Positions 16,048 to 24,914 of a DNA stretch of 64,000 bases are shown here, one piece after another. Within the stretch, counting starts at the first letter, position 1. Each line of letters starts with the position of its first letter. Below the pieces are notes generated by a model. The model saw only the letters and a list, made by a program, of their open reading frames with translations, was not told the DNA's origin and searched no databases. The stretch is from Phycisphaerae bacterium (GTDB lineage: Bacteria > Planctomycetota > Phycisphaerae > Sedimentisphaerales > UBA12454), in assembly GCA_041652575.1 (NCBI GenBank), contig JBAZHC010000003.1:1-64000 (forward strand), given 5' to 3'. The position numbers and the translations under genes were made by a program.

Positions 16048-17010
16048 ATGATAAATATTTTTACAAATTCTTTCGGCACAGCTTTCGAGGCGGTTTTCCA
16101 GATTTTGCTAATCGCTATCGTTGCCGGGGTACTTATCAGAAAGCACATCCTGACGCAGGACCAGCTGAAAGCCATTTCCGCGATAGGCGTTCGGGTATTG
16201 CTGCCCTGCCTGATATTTTCGAATATTATTAAGAATTTCGACCCGGCCGGCTTCAAAATCTGGCCTTTGGTTCCGCTTGCGGCGGTTTTAATGGTCGGCT
16301 TCGGCCTTTTGTTTTCCGCGATTCTATTTTGGCCGAATTTAAAAGAGAAAAAATATCTCTTCGCTCCGGCCGCTTTGCAGAACGCCGGCTATTTAATCCT
16401 GCCGCTCGGCAAAATACTCTACCCGGACCATTTCGACGAATTCGCGATGTATTGTTTTCTTTACATCCTCGGCATCAGTCCCCTTTTATGGTCGCTCGGC
16501 AAATATCTCGTGAGTTCGCAGCCCGACGAAAAACCGACAATTCAAGGGCTTTTCACTCCTCCGTTTGTCGCCAACATTGCTGCGATTGCGATTGTACTTC
16601 TCAAATTGAAATTTCTTATTCCTTCTGCGGCTCTTAACGCCGCCGACCTTCTCGGCACGGCAGCAGTTCCGATAGCCACTTTCATTTTGGGCGCGGTGCT
16701 CGGCAGTATTTCATTCAGCATAAAATCTTATGTCACAGATACGATGAAGGTTCTTATTATCCGGCTGATTCTTATTCCGATTGTTACCATTGTGATTCTT
16801 CTGCTGACCGGACTTTACAAAAACTATCCGCTTTTGTGCAATCTGCTCGTGCTTCAGTCGTCCTCGTCTCCTGCCACGGCGCTGATTTTACAGGTCAAGC
16901 ACTATGGCGGTAAAGAACAGGAGCTTGGCTCGATTTTAATGTTATCTTATATCGCCTGTATAGTAACGATTCCATTCTGGCTGGCAGTCTGGATGGCGAT
17001 AACGGTATAA
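16048..17010 (+). CDS. AEC-family permease (auxin efflux carrier-like)
   Basis: A 320-residue transporter with about ten hydrophobic segments and the usual inverted half-repeat of this family. Family features include IGVRVLLPCLIFSNIIKNFD in the first half, AALQNAGYLILPLG, and near the end LLVLQSSSSPATALIL followed by a broken helix. AEC carriers export or exchange small organic acids or amino acids across the inner membrane; the substrate here cannot be told. It is the only gene on this strand between the aminopeptidase and an intergenic repeat region. Confidence 0.85.
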   Translation: MINIFTNSFGTAFEAVFQILLIAIVAGVLIRKHILTQDQLKAISAIGVRVLLPCLIFSNIIKNFDPAGFKIWPLVPLAAVLMVGFGLLFSAILFWPNLKEKKYLFAPAALQNAGYLILPLGKILYPDHFDEFAMYCFLYILGISPLLWSLGKYLVSSQPDEKPTIQGLFTPPFVANIAAIAIVLLKLKFLIPSAALNAADLLGTAAVPIATFILGAVLGSISFSIKSYVTDTMKVLIIRLILIPIVTIVILLLTGLYKNYPLLCNLLVLQSSSSPATALILQVKHYGGKEQELGSILMLSYIACIVTIPFWLAVWMAITV

Positions 17011-17373
17011 ATTTGAACCACGAATTAACACGAATTAGAAAATATTCAATACACCGTTTCACGGCAGGATATTGCCTTGCTCCCTGTAACTACACCTTCT
17101 TGTATTTTTTTTTACTTAACTTCGAATGCCTATATTTTTATCGTCTATCGTTATTTACCTCATTCTATTAAGTAATCTGCTTTAGTCTGCCGGCAAATCA
17201 AGGAAACAACCTCTACTAAAAATTATACAACAGGAAATCCTTTCAACAAGTAAAAAACCGCCGGTAAAACCGGCGGCTAAATATTTGGATTCCCGCCTTC
17301 GCGGGAATGACATGTTTATGTATATTCGTGTTCATTCGTGGTTCATTATTTTTGCGTCTTAGAACCTTCGCGG
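17011..17373. other. 363-bp convergent intergenic region with repeats
   Basis: GAACCACGAATTAACACGAAT (17014-17034) and its inverted partner ATTCGTGTTCATTCGTGGTTC (17324-17344) bracket the region. Inside are the CTAAAT-tailed hairpin (17258-17282) and GGATTCCCGCCTTCGCGGGAA (17287-17307), another common dispersed palindrome. The rest is AT-rich without coding potential. Confidence 0.65.
17258..17282 (+). repeat. CTAAAT-tailed hairpin, copy 5
   Basis: Stem CCGCCGG/CCGGCGG, loop TAAAA, then CTAAATA. It is between convergent genes, where it could also slow transcription, but it lacks a T-run. Confidence 0.6.
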
Positions 17374-17673
17374 CTAATATTTTTCCGGCCAGATTGGGGT
17401 AAATTTTGTTCTCGTTCTTTCGCCGAGGATCATTCTTTCCGCTTCGCTTCGCCATTTATTGTAATGTGCAGTCTGCTTATGATGCACGACGCCGGTTTCG
17501 TCCGTGTATGCCTCGACAAGAACGAAATGAGTAGGATTTTCGGATTGCTGGAGAACGTCGAAGCGTTTTATCCCCAGTTCTTTTACACTGTTTTGCGCAT
17601 TTTCAATACATATCTGCTTAAACTCTTCGATATACTCCGGCCTGACCTGGATATTTATGTGAACTACAAACAT
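17374..17673 (-). CDS. Antibiotic biosynthesis monooxygenase (ABM) domain protein
   Basis: A 99-residue single-domain protein of the dimeric alpha/beta-barrel class: HINIQVRPEYIEEFKQICIE at the start, FDVLQQSENPTHFVLVEAY in the middle, and HYNKWRSEAERMI near the end, as in the ABM/LsrG group. Members oxidise or isomerise small molecules without a cofactor. The ATG at 17673 has GGAAG eight bases upstream and lies just past the stop of the oxidoreductase gene, so it is co-transcribed with it. Context suggests a role in sugar-acid metabolism, but the substrate is not known. Confidence 0.85.
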   Translation of the reverse strand: MFVVHINIQVRPEYIEEFKQICIENAQNSVKELGIKRFDVLQQSENPTHFVLVEAYTDETGVVHHKQTAHYNKWRSEAERMILGERTRTKFTPIWPEKY

Positions 17674-17677
17674 AATT

Positions 17678-19054
17678 TCACTTCCATATAGTAATTGTTG
17701 AATTTCTCTTTGCGTCACTTATATAAGGAATATCTTCATCTTCGCCCGGCATTTGGGGCAGTCTCGGCCGGTCGATGTCTTTGACAAGGTCGGCTATTTT
17801 TATCATTTGTCCGGTCGCCATGGATTTGTTGGCGGCAACGCCTGTAAGTATCGAATAAGCTCCCTGCGAAAAATCCGCCGCTCTCATAAGCGTATCGCTG
17901 GGGTCAGGCGTGCCGAAAATATCGTTTAGCATTACGGCATCGCCGCCTCCGTGTTCGCCTTTGCCTGTTTTGACCTCGATATTATACGCGGTCTGGAAAT
18001 GCGGGAAAAATTTTATGTATGTGTTCTCCGCGACAAGCGCACCCTGAATGCTGCCGTCGCCGTTGATATATGACGATTCCTGGCAGCCGTGTTCGAGTCT
18101 GCCCTTTGTGCCGTTGAACGCGATTTTATAACCTTCGTAAGGCATAAATGAATTAAGGCTGTAACTCATAATCGCACCGGAGGTATACTGAACGACAACG
18201 TTCATCGTGTCTTCGATATCTATATCGTTTCTGAATACACATCTGTCCCTGAAATATCCATCGTATTTTTCATTGTCGGCGTAGAGCGATTTGAGCGCCT
18301 TAAAATCCTTCATATTCATATAGAAATTGCATTTTGACGCGACCGGACAATCGCTGCATCTGTCCGAATGATTTTCGAGGCCGTATCGCTTTGCCTGTTT
18401 TGCGTTGTAAAATGCCCTTGTCCCTCGCGCGAACACAAATTCCGGCACGGAGCTTAGCCACCAGTTTACAAGGTCGAAATGGTGCGTAGCCTTGTGAACC
18501 ATCAGCCCGCCGGAGTTGCTTTTATTACTGTGCCATCTCCTGTAATAGTCGGCGCCGTGATTGGTATCGAGAAGCCACTGAAAATCAACGCTGATGATTT
18601 TGCCGATGAGTCCGCCTGTCAGCAGTTCCTTGATTTGTGTTCTCGGTGGAGAATAACGGTAGTTGAAAGTAACCCTGACGTTTTTGCCGCTCTGGTTCAC
18701 AGCGTCGATGATTTTTTGGCACTTGACCTCATCGATAGTCATCGGCTTTTCAGTGATGACATCACATCCTGCTTTGAGACTTCGGCAGATATATTCATCG
18801 TGCGTACTGTCTTTTGTGGTAACGATTACGCAGTCCGGCTTTTTCTCGGCGAGCATTTTATCGAAATCTTTTGCTTCGTAGCCGGCGATATCAGGCAAAA
18901 ATTCTTTTAGTTTATTTACCGCCAGGTTCAATCTGCCGATGTTGCTGTCGCAGACGGCGAGCAGTTTTGCCGTTTTCTTAAAATCCTTCGTCAGGGCGAT
19001 GGTGAACATATCCGACCTGCCGCCCATTCCTATCTCTGCGTATGTTCTGACCAT
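17678..19054 (-). CDS. Gfo/Idh/MocA-family oxidoreductase
   Basis: A 458-residue NAD(P)-dependent dehydrogenase. The N-terminal nucleotide fold shows YAEIGMGGRSDMF, LLAVCDSNIGRL and VIVTTKDSTHDEYICRSL, followed by the family signature ITEKPMTID with the catalytic lysine. The C-terminal domain includes GGLMVHKATHHFDLVNWW. An unusual cysteine cluster (CSDCPVASKC, about residues 235-245) sits in the C-terminal domain and could bind a metal. The N-terminal glycine motif is GMGGRSDM rather than the classical GxGxxG. It heads a two-gene unit with the ABM protein, and faces a D-mannonate-type SDR across a shared control region, so hexuronate or related sugar oxidation is likely. Confidence 0.88.
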   Translation of the reverse strand: MVRTYAEIGMGGRSDMFTIALTKDFKKTAKLLAVCDSNIGRLNLAVNKLKEFLPDIAGYEAKDFDKMLAEKKPDCVIVTTKDSTHDEYICRSLKAGCDVITEKPMTIDEVKCQKIIDAVNQSGKNVRVTFNYRYSPPRTQIKELLTGGLIGKIISVDFQWLLDTNHGADYYRRWHSNKSNSGGLMVHKATHHFDLVNWWLSSVPEFVFARGTRAFYNAKQAKRYGLENHSDRCSDCPVASKCNFYMNMKDFKALKSLYADNEKYDGYFRDRCVFRNDIDIEDTMNVVVQYTSGAIMSYSLNSFMPYEGYKIAFNGTKGRLEHGCQESSYINGDGSIQGALVAENTYIKFFPHFQTAYNIEVKTGKGEHGGGDAVMLNDIFGTPDPSDTLMRAADFSQGAYSILTGVAANKSMATGQMIKIADLVKDIDRPRLPQMPGEDEDIPYISDAKRNSTITIWK

Positions 19055-19082
19055 TGTTTATTTTCCAAAACTAATCTTTGAT

Positions 19083-19119
19083 TTGTACCGGTAAATTTTA
19101 TAACATAAAATTGGTACAA
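19083..19119. promoter_or_regulatory. Interrupted palindrome in a divergent promoter region
   Basis: TTGTACC at the left and GGTACAA at the right, with AATTTTAT/ATAAAATT continuing the symmetry after a four-base bulge. It is centred between the two divergent oxidoreductase genes and could be the operator of a sugar-responsive repressor. No regulator gene is adjacent. Confidence 0.45.
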
Positions 19120-19212
19120 TAAAAAGACCATTTTGACGAATTTTAGGTTGCAATTTTGGGCCAAATAAGTTTAATACATACTTTAAATTACGTTTAATAA
19201 TAGGAGTGTAAA

Positions 19213-20022
19213 ATGTCGTATCTTGATAAGAAATATGGACTTACAGGTAAAACAGCTATTATAACCGGCGGCGGCGGAACGCTGTGCAGCGCCATTGCCG
19301 AGGGCTTTGCCCTTGCCGGCGCAAATATTATTCTTTGGGATATTAATCCTGCAGGTTTGAAAGCCAAATCTGAAGTCATTGCCAAATCCTGCGGCGATAA
19401 ATCCAGAGTCTCTACGGTTGAAGTTAACCTGATGGACGAGAACTCGATTGCGCAGGCACTGGAAAAATCCGTAAAAATTTATGGCTCGGTCGAGATACTT
19501 TTAAATGGCGCCGGCGGCAACCGCGGCAAAGGCCCGCTTATCGACGTTAAGGCTGAAGATTTTGATTTTGTTTTGAAATTGAATCTCCTTGCCGGCTGTA
19601 TCCTGCCAACAAAGCACATTGCAAAATACTGGATAGACAACAAAATAAAAGGCAACATTATCAATATCGCCTCGATGGCAGGCTTCAATCCTCTTTCCGG
19701 AATATGGGCATATTCGTCAGCCAAGGCCGCGGTGATGAATCAGACGATGGGCCACGCAAAGGAACTGGCCAAATACGGCATAAGAGTCAACGCGATTGCT
19801 CCGGGCTTTTTCGTCGCAGACCAGAACAGGAAACTTTTATTGAACGATGACGGCACGCCGACACAGAGAGGCAAAGACGTTCTGGCGAAAACCCCGATGG
19901 GCGGATTCGGTCTGCCGGAATATCTTACGGGTTCCACGATATTTCTCGCTTCTGACGCTGCGCAGTTTGTTACGGGAGTTACGCTGCCGATTGACGGCGG
20001 TTATTTGTGTGACAATATCTGA
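19213..20022 (+). CDS. SDR-family oxidoreductase, D-mannonate oxidoreductase-like
   Basis: A 269-residue short-chain dehydrogenase. The cofactor motif is ITGGGGTLCSAIAEGF, followed by LLNGAGGNRGKGPL, the active-site serine in IINIASMAGFNPLS, and the catalytic YSSAKAA. The insert NRKLLLNDDGTPTQRGKDVL followed by KTPMGGFG is characteristic of SDR-type D-mannonate (fructuronate) oxidoreductases, which reduce fructuronate in glucuronate breakdown. The ATG is preceded by TAGGAG at eight bases. It is divergent from a Gfo/Idh oxidoreductase and converges on pilT, ending two bases before it. The substrate call is from family resemblance only. Confidence 0.87.
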   Translation: MSYLDKKYGLTGKTAIITGGGGTLCSAIAEGFALAGANIILWDINPAGLKAKSEVIAKSCGDKSRVSTVEVNLMDENSIAQALEKSVKIYGSVEILLNGAGGNRGKGPLIDVKAEDFDFVLKLNLLAGCILPTKHIAKYWIDNKIKGNIINIASMAGFNPLSGIWAYSSAKAAVMNQTMGHAKELAKYGIRVNAIAPGFFVADQNRKLLLNDDGTPTQRGKDVLAKTPMGGFGLPEYLTGSTIFLASDAAQFVTGVTLPIDGGYLCDNI

Positions 20023-20024
20023 TT

Positions 20025-21149
20025 TCAGGCTTTCGGGAGCTGCTGAGTTTTCAAAAAGTTTGTCCGGTTCTCCGGCAGGAGGAGTTTTTCCATTCTTTGC
20101 GGATGGGTCGCATAACTTAAGGCGTCGCTTCTTTCGATAAAGCCTTTGAAATACAATTCCGCGATGCTCGTATCCATTTCCTGCATACCGAGTTTTCGCG
20201 ATGTGGCGATAATATTGGATATTTCGTGAATTCTGTTTTCCCTGATGCAGTTTCTCACTGCCGAGTTGCATATAAGAATCTCGACTGCGGGCACCATTCC
20301 CGGTTTGTCGATTCTTTTGAAAAGCGTTTGTGAAATAACCGCCTGCAGTGTATTCGAGAGCATAGCACGAATCTGATTTTGCTGGGCGGCAGGATAGATA
20401 TCTATTATACGCTCTACCGTTTGGGCAGCGTTTATGGTATGCAGTGTGCTGAAAACCAAATGCCCCGTCTCGGCGGCGGTCATCGTTGCGCTTGTCGTTT
20501 CGAGGTCCCGCATTTCTCCGACAAGTATCACTTCCGGGTCCTGCCTGAGCGCGTGTTTGAGTCCCGAAGCGAAGTCCGGACAATCGGAGCCTATTTCCCG
20601 CTGTTCAATCATCGACATATTATTTTCGAACGCGTATTCGACCGGGTCTTCGAGAGTTATTATTCTTTTTCGGGATGTATTATTAATCAGGCCTATCATA
20701 GCGGCAAGCGTAGTACTTTTTCCGCTTCCGGTATGGCCCGTAACAAGAACCAGTCCCCTCGGCAGTACAGCGAGTTCCTCGGCGATTTTCGGCAGATTCA
20801 ACTGATTCAAATCCGGTATTTGATTTGGAATAAGCCTGAACGAAATAGCAATGGTATTATTTTGATAATGCGCGTTTACCCTGAACCTGTTTCCGTCATC
20901 GAGAGTTGTGGAAAAATCGCAATCGCGTTTTACCTCGAAGGTTTCAAATCTTTTCGGGCCTATCATACCAAGCAGCATATCCGCGGCCTGTTCGGCCCTG
21001 ACCGGTACGGTTTCCATCGTGACGAGTTCGGTATTAACTCTTATCACAGGAGGCAGGCCGACATTAATATGTAAATCGCTCGCCTGCGCCGCCACGGCGG
21101 CAGCAAGCAATTGTTTAATGTCCATTTTTTCGATTAGCGCGGTGTCCAT
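20025..21149 (-). CDS. pilT: PilT twitching-motility ATPase
   Basis: Retraction ATPase of type IV pili; works as a hexamer on the inner membrane. The 374 residues show the N-terminal AQASDLHINVGLPP, Walker A GHTGSGKST, the Asp box ITLEDPVEYAF, Walker B EVILVGEMRDLET and the His box GHLVFSTLHT. The family signature AIRNLIRE appears here in slightly changed form (AVRNCIRE). An internal ATG eight codons on (21125) is an equally likely start; neither has a clear ribosome site. No other pilus gene is in the window. The following small membrane protein gene upstream is on the same strand. Confidence 0.93.
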   Translation of the reverse strand: MDTALIEKMDIKQLLAAAVAAQASDLHINVGLPPVIRVNTELVTMETVPVRAEQAADMLLGMIGPKRFETFEVKRDCDFSTTLDDGNRFRVNAHYQNNTIAISFRLIPNQIPDLNQLNLPKIAEELAVLPRGLVLVTGHTGSGKSTTLAAMIGLINNTSRKRIITLEDPVEYAFENNMSMIEQREIGSDCPDFASGLKHALRQDPEVILVGEMRDLETTSATMTAAETGHLVFSTLHTINAAQTVERIIDIYPAAQQNQIRAMLSNTLQAVISQTLFKRIDKPGMVPAVEILICNSAVRNCIRENRIHEISNIIATSRKLGMQEMDTSIAELYFKGFIERSDALSYATHPQRMEKLLLPENRTNFLKTQQLPKA

Positions 21150-21182
21150 TATACTGTTTTATCGACAGAATTGCGGTGCGAC

Positions 21183-21632
21183 TTATGCCGGCGGATTTAT
21201 GGATATTTGCTGCTTGTGACGATATTTTTTCGGACGAAACCGATAATATCCTCTCAATACACAAAAACTTATCAGGATGCCTGTGATGCCGTTTACGAAT
21301 ATACGGTGGATATCGAGCTTGGCATACCATATATGTTCCCCTGTATTTTTCCGTATGCCTGAATCGACAACAAGATATCGACAGGGAAACCCGAAATGCC
21401 ATCTTATGCCTTCAAAAAAATCCGGCGGCGTCCGCGATACTGTTTCGTCTGGTTTGGGAGCATTCAATGAACGAAACCGCACATATCTCAAATGATGAGA
21501 GTCTATTTCATCCAGCCTGGCAGTCCACAAATTTTCAATAGAAAAAGCAACACGGCCTTCTCTGCCTGGAATACTAATGAGAATTGCTATGAATATCAGA
21601 TTTAATGCGGTTATTTGTAAAACAGTTTTCAA
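21183..21632 (-). CDS. Small membrane protein of unknown function
   Basis: A 149-residue protein with one membrane segment at each end (VLQITALNLIFIAILIS and IFVNGITGILISFCVL) and a soluble, Arg/His-rich loop between them that should lie in the periplasm. The basic C-terminal tail would be cytoplasmic. The start is a TTG with AGGA about ten bases upstream. I recognise no family. It sits between gpsA and pilT on the same strand with gaps of 23 and 33 bases, so co-transcription is likely. Confidence 0.6.
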   Translation of the reverse strand: MKTVLQITALNLIFIAILISIPGREGRVAFSIENLWTARLDEIDSHHLRYVRFRSLNAPKPDETVSRTPPDFFEGIRWHFGFPCRYLVVDSGIRKNTGEHIWYAKLDIHRIFVNGITGILISFCVLRGYYRFRPKKYRHKQQISINPPA

Positions 21633-21655
21633 GTGCCAAAATTCCTAAATATGTA

Positions 21656-22651
21656 TTATTCGGCTTTTAGTTGCCTTGTCATCAGGTCGCCTATCGCAGC
21701 CGGGACGCTCTTGCCATCGAATAGTATTTGATAAACCGCTTCCGTTATGGGCATATCTATTCTGTATTTCCGTGCCATGTCCATAACCGATTTGCACGTA
21801 GCGGCGCCTTCGACAACGGACTGGGTCGCTTCGGCCGACTCTTTAACGGTTGCACCTTTTCCGATTCTCTGTCCGAAGCTTCTGTTTCGTCCCATCGGCG
21901 ATATGCACGTTGTTACAAGGTCTCCAAGTCCGCTCAGGCCCGCGAACGTTTGTTCTCTGGCGCCGAGCGCAACTCCCAGTCTTGTAATTTCCGCAAGCCC
22001 CCTGCAAAGCAGAGCCGCCTTTGCGTTGTCTCCTATTTTTATTCCATCGACTATGCCTGCCGCGATAGCTATGACATTTTTCATCGCACCGGCAAGCTCA
22101 ACGCCGATGACATCGCTGTTTCGATAGACCCTTAAGTATGACGTATTAAAAATTTCCTGTACCGTCCCTGCCAGTCTTTCGTCTTTGGATGACGCCGTTG
22201 CCGTCGCCGGCAGTTTTTTCGCGATTTCTTCGGCGATAGTCGGCCCCGACAGTACTACGACTTTTATTTTTTCTCCGAGTACACTTGTGATTATCTGGCT
22301 CGGCCGAAGCAGCGTATCATTTTCGATTCCTTTTGTAACTGAAACAATCGGCACTGCCGTATTTACGTATTGTTTAAGCCGCTGCCAGACCGGCCGCATA
22401 TACTGGCATGGAACTGCCGAGATTATCAGGTCGGTGTTTTTAAGTATTTCGCCGTCCCGCGGCTCGAAAATCAAACTGTCCGGAAGTTTATAGCCCGGCA
22501 GGAATTTGAAATTTTCCTGTTTTTCTTTTATCTGCGAAAGCTGTTTTTCGTCATAGCCCCACATACGGACGTCAAGCCCCTTTTCGCAGAGCAGCATCGC
22601 GCAAACACTGCCCATCGCCCCATCGCCTATTATGGATATATTTTTCATCAT
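21656..22651 (-). CDS. gpsA: Glycerol-3-phosphate dehydrogenase (NAD(P)+)
   Basis: Makes sn-glycerol 3-phosphate from dihydroxyacetone phosphate for membrane lipids; cytoplasmic. The 331 residues contain the cofactor motif IGDGAMGSVCAMLL, SVTKGIEND, LSGPTIAEEIA, the catalytic region VELAGAMKNVIAIAAGIVDG with the family lysine, and GLSGLGDLVTTC followed by RNRSFG. Length and motifs are normal; the first glycine motif has GDGAMG in place of the usual GxGxWG. It lies in a leftward group hflX-gpsA-small membrane protein-pilT. Confidence 0.95.
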   Translation of the reverse strand: MMKNISIIGDGAMGSVCAMLLCEKGLDVRMWGYDEKQLSQIKEKQENFKFLPGYKLPDSLIFEPRDGEILKNTDLIISAVPCQYMRPVWQRLKQYVNTAVPIVSVTKGIENDTLLRPSQIITSVLGEKIKVVVLSGPTIAEEIAKKLPATATASSKDERLAGTVQEIFNTSYLRVYRNSDVIGVELAGAMKNVIAIAAGIVDGIKIGDNAKAALLCRGLAEITRLGVALGAREQTFAGLSGLGDLVTTCISPMGRNRSFGQRIGKGATVKESAEATQSVVEGAATCKSVMDMARKYRIDMPITEAVYQILFDGKSVPAAIGDLMTRQLKAE

Positions 22652-22692
22652 TAGTATTTAACCAGAGAGATGCCGGTTTTTCAATCGAATAA

Positions 22693-24015
22693 TTATTCGT
22701 CCAACTGTTCGATTTGGATAGGCTTGAATCTCTGCATTTCCGAGAACTGATTTTTGCCGAGCCTTACTTCCATAACGACGGTATTGTCGCCGGTATAGTC
22801 CTGTTTCAGAACGGTTGTATTTGACTTGAGATAGCTTTGAATTTTTCCATCGCCGGCACTTGCCGTTATCCTCACAAGCAGCATACCGCCGGTATAAATC
22901 TGGATGACTTTTTCTTTCAGGATATCCAGGTTCAATCCCGTCTTGGCGGAGATACTTATCGCATCGGGATAAATCGTCTGCATAAGTTCGAACTGCCCCT
23001 GGCTCCTGACAACATCGGACTTATTAAGCAGCATCAGCGTTTGCTTTTTGCCGCATTTTATTTCTTCCAATACCTGCTTAGCGTTCTCTATCTGATTTTC
23101 TGCGTCCACACTCGATACATCGACAACATGCAGCAGTAAATCGGCGTTGATTGCCTCTTCGAGCGTAGCCTTGAACGACGCGACGAGCTGATGCGGCAGA
23201 TTTCTTACGAACCCGACCGTATCGCTAAGCAGCGCCTTTCGTCCGCCATCGAACATCCACTGTCTTGTTCTCGTATCGAGCGTCGCGAAGAGCCTGTCCT
23301 CGACATAAACACCCGCATCGGTAAGGGCGTTCATCAGGGTACTTTTGCCCGCGTTGGTATATCCCACAAGGCAGATTTTAAACAGTCCCCTTCTTGTCTC
23401 GATTCCTCTTACTATACGTTTGTCGATGCCGGCAATTTCTCTTTTAAGTTCGGTGATGCGTTTACTGACAAGTCTCCTGTCGATTTCGAGCTGTTGTTCG
23501 CCTGTTCCGCGTGTTCCGATACCTCCGACGGCGCCTGCCATCGGCCCGCCTACAGCGCCGGTTACGGTATCAAGATGCGACCACATTCTCGTAAGTCTCG
23601 GATATGTATATTCGAGCTGGGCAAGTTCCACCTGCAGTTTCGCCTGTTTCGTCTGTGCCCTGCTTGCGAAAATATCCAGTATCAATTCTCCGCGGTCAAC
23701 GACTTTAACTTCTATAATCTCCTCAAGGTCTCTTATCTGACCGGGCGAGAGTGCATCGTCGAATATGACAACATCGGCTTTATTTCTCTTTACCCGCTGC
23801 CTTATCATCTCCGCTTTGCCTTTGCCGATGTATGTTGATGGATGTATGCGTGTTATTTTCTGCTGGACCCTGTCAACTACTATCGCTCCTGCGCTTTCAG
23901 CCAGTGCCGTCAATTCCGCCAGTTCATCGTCGTTTTTTGCATCTTTTTTAAGAATCGCCCCGACGAGTACGACTCTTTCATGCCTGACAGCTATATTTTC
24001 ACGAAATTTTTCCAA
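22693..24015 (-). CDS. hflX: GTPase HflX
   Basis: Ribosome-associated GTPase that rescues or splits stalled ribosomes after stress. The 440 residues show the N-terminal HflX domain (STYIGKGKAEMI, VIFDDALSPGQ, VDRGELILDIFASRA), the glycine-rich linker GGIGTRGTGEQQLE, and the G domain: G1 GYTNAGKSTL, G3 DTVGFVRNLP, G4 NKSD, then SAKTG. The start is a TTG; AAGGAG stands about twelve bases upstream, further than usual. It is the first gene of the leftward hflX-gpsA group. Confidence 0.94.
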   Translation of the reverse strand: MEKFRENIAVRHERVVLVGAILKKDAKNDDELAELTALAESAGAIVVDRVQQKITRIHPSTYIGKGKAEMIRQRVKRNKADVVIFDDALSPGQIRDLEEIIEVKVVDRGELILDIFASRAQTKQAKLQVELAQLEYTYPRLTRMWSHLDTVTGAVGGPMAGAVGGIGTRGTGEQQLEIDRRLVSKRITELKREIAGIDKRIVRGIETRRGLFKICLVGYTNAGKSTLMNALTDAGVYVEDRLFATLDTRTRQWMFDGGRKALLSDTVGFVRNLPHQLVASFKATLEEAINADLLLHVVDVSSVDAENQIENAKQVLEEIKCGKKQTLMLLNKSDVVRSQGQFELMQTIYPDAISISAKTGLNLDILKEKVIQIYTGGMLLVRITASAGDGKIQSYLKSNTTVLKQDYTGDNTVVMEVRLGKNQFSEMQRFKPIQIEQLDE

Positions 24016-24210
24016 TTAAGTTTCAAACTCCTTAAAGTTAAGCAGCGGCTATTATAATGATTACCGCTGTGCAATTCAATTACAGTCTGTTTTCAGTACC
24101 GGCAGATTAAACTTCGTTTTAACGGTTTTTTTAACTTTTTTTTGCCGTTAACGGCCCGGTCTGCCCTGTTTTCTCTGCTTTTTGACTTTAAAATATTTTT
24201 AAAATCTTTC

Positions 24211-24238
24211 TTGCTAATGAACCGCGTTTTGGTATATT
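24211..24238 (+). promoter_or_regulatory. Promoter of the small zinc-ribbon gene
   Basis: TTGCTA and TATATT with 16-bp spacing; the start of transcription would be about 55 bases ahead of the GTG start codon. The rest of the 284-bp gap after hflX is T-rich. Confidence 0.45.
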
Positions 24239-24299
24239 TACCGCCTTGTATTTAATGTTCTAACCATTTTTTTATTATGTCAATTTTGGAGACAGTCAA

Positions 24300-24461
24300 G
24301 TGAGAGATTTTAATCAAGGGGGCAGAAGAGATTTCGGACCACGCCAGATGTTCAAAGCAGTTTGCGGAGAATGCGGTCAGGAATGCGAAGTTCCATTCCA
24401 GCCTAAAGAAGGCAAGCCGGTTTACTGCAAAGCCTGCTACGCAAAAAAGAGAAATTCTTAA
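24300..24461 (+). CDS. 53-residue zinc-ribbon protein
   Basis: A short GTG-started gene with GGAG eight bases upstream. The protein is basic and glycine-rich at its N-terminus (RDFNQGGRRDFGPRQMF) and then has two CxxC knuckles: VCGECGQEC and VYCKACYAKK, with VPFQPKEGKP between them. This CxxC-x17-CxxC arrangement with a PFxP...KPVYC core is a widespread small zinc-ribbon family in bacteria, thought to bind nucleic acid or to help RNA metabolism; the role is not established. The basic N-terminal tail would suit nucleic-acid binding. Confidence 0.85.
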   Translation: MRDFNQGGRRDFGPRQMFKAVCGECGQECEVPFQPKEGKPVYCKACYAKKRNS

Positions 24462-24539
24462 TTCTCTGCGTACCACACTGTAGTCCTTGATTTTAGTGCG
24501 GTTTTTGCGCTGCATCTTTTCAGGTGTAGATTTTGAATC

Positions 24540-24708
24540 TGTGGTATCCTGCGGAGGATATGAGGGTGTATTATCTTCTCCAGGCGGCCTTACGGACCAT
24601 TAGAGGCGGTAGTTGGATGGTCTTGTTACTGTTTGGGCTGGACTCGCCTACCGTTCCCCTATTGCTCGGATACCATACGAATCCAATACCGGCTTTTGCC
24701 GGGCCTAA
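24540..24708 (+). pseudogene. Decayed C-terminal fragment of a formylglycine-generating-enzyme (FGE/SUMF1) domain
   Basis: One frame reads TIRGGSW at 24596-24616, the hallmark RGGSW of FGE-sulfatase domains. A one-base shift then gives DGLVTVWAGLAYRSPIARIP and YESNTGF, ending at a natural TAA (24706). This matches the end of FGE-type proteins (RSA.R.......GFR). No upstream part of the domain exists and at least two frame changes are needed, so it is a relic of a deleted gene. Confidence 0.6.
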
Positions 24709-24914
24709 TAGACGGCTCAAAAATCCCCATTTTCTTGTTTTTTCTACAGTAACCATAATATTTTAGCCCTATATGATGTTCAATTCGGTTAAGGCTTTGC
24801 CTGTTTACTTATCGGTTGAAATATAAGCGGGCTTAACAGTTAATTTCCCTAAACAAGTTCTATACAAGAGCTTATTGGTCGCCATTTTCTCCCCCACTCA
24901 TATCCGTCTATCCA

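Noticed and set aside
19837..20583. Long minus-strand frame of 248 codons across the SDR/pilT junction, and long plus-strand frames such as 20379-21074
   Set aside because: They lie opposite or out of frame with well-recognised genes and have low-complexity, unrecognisable products.
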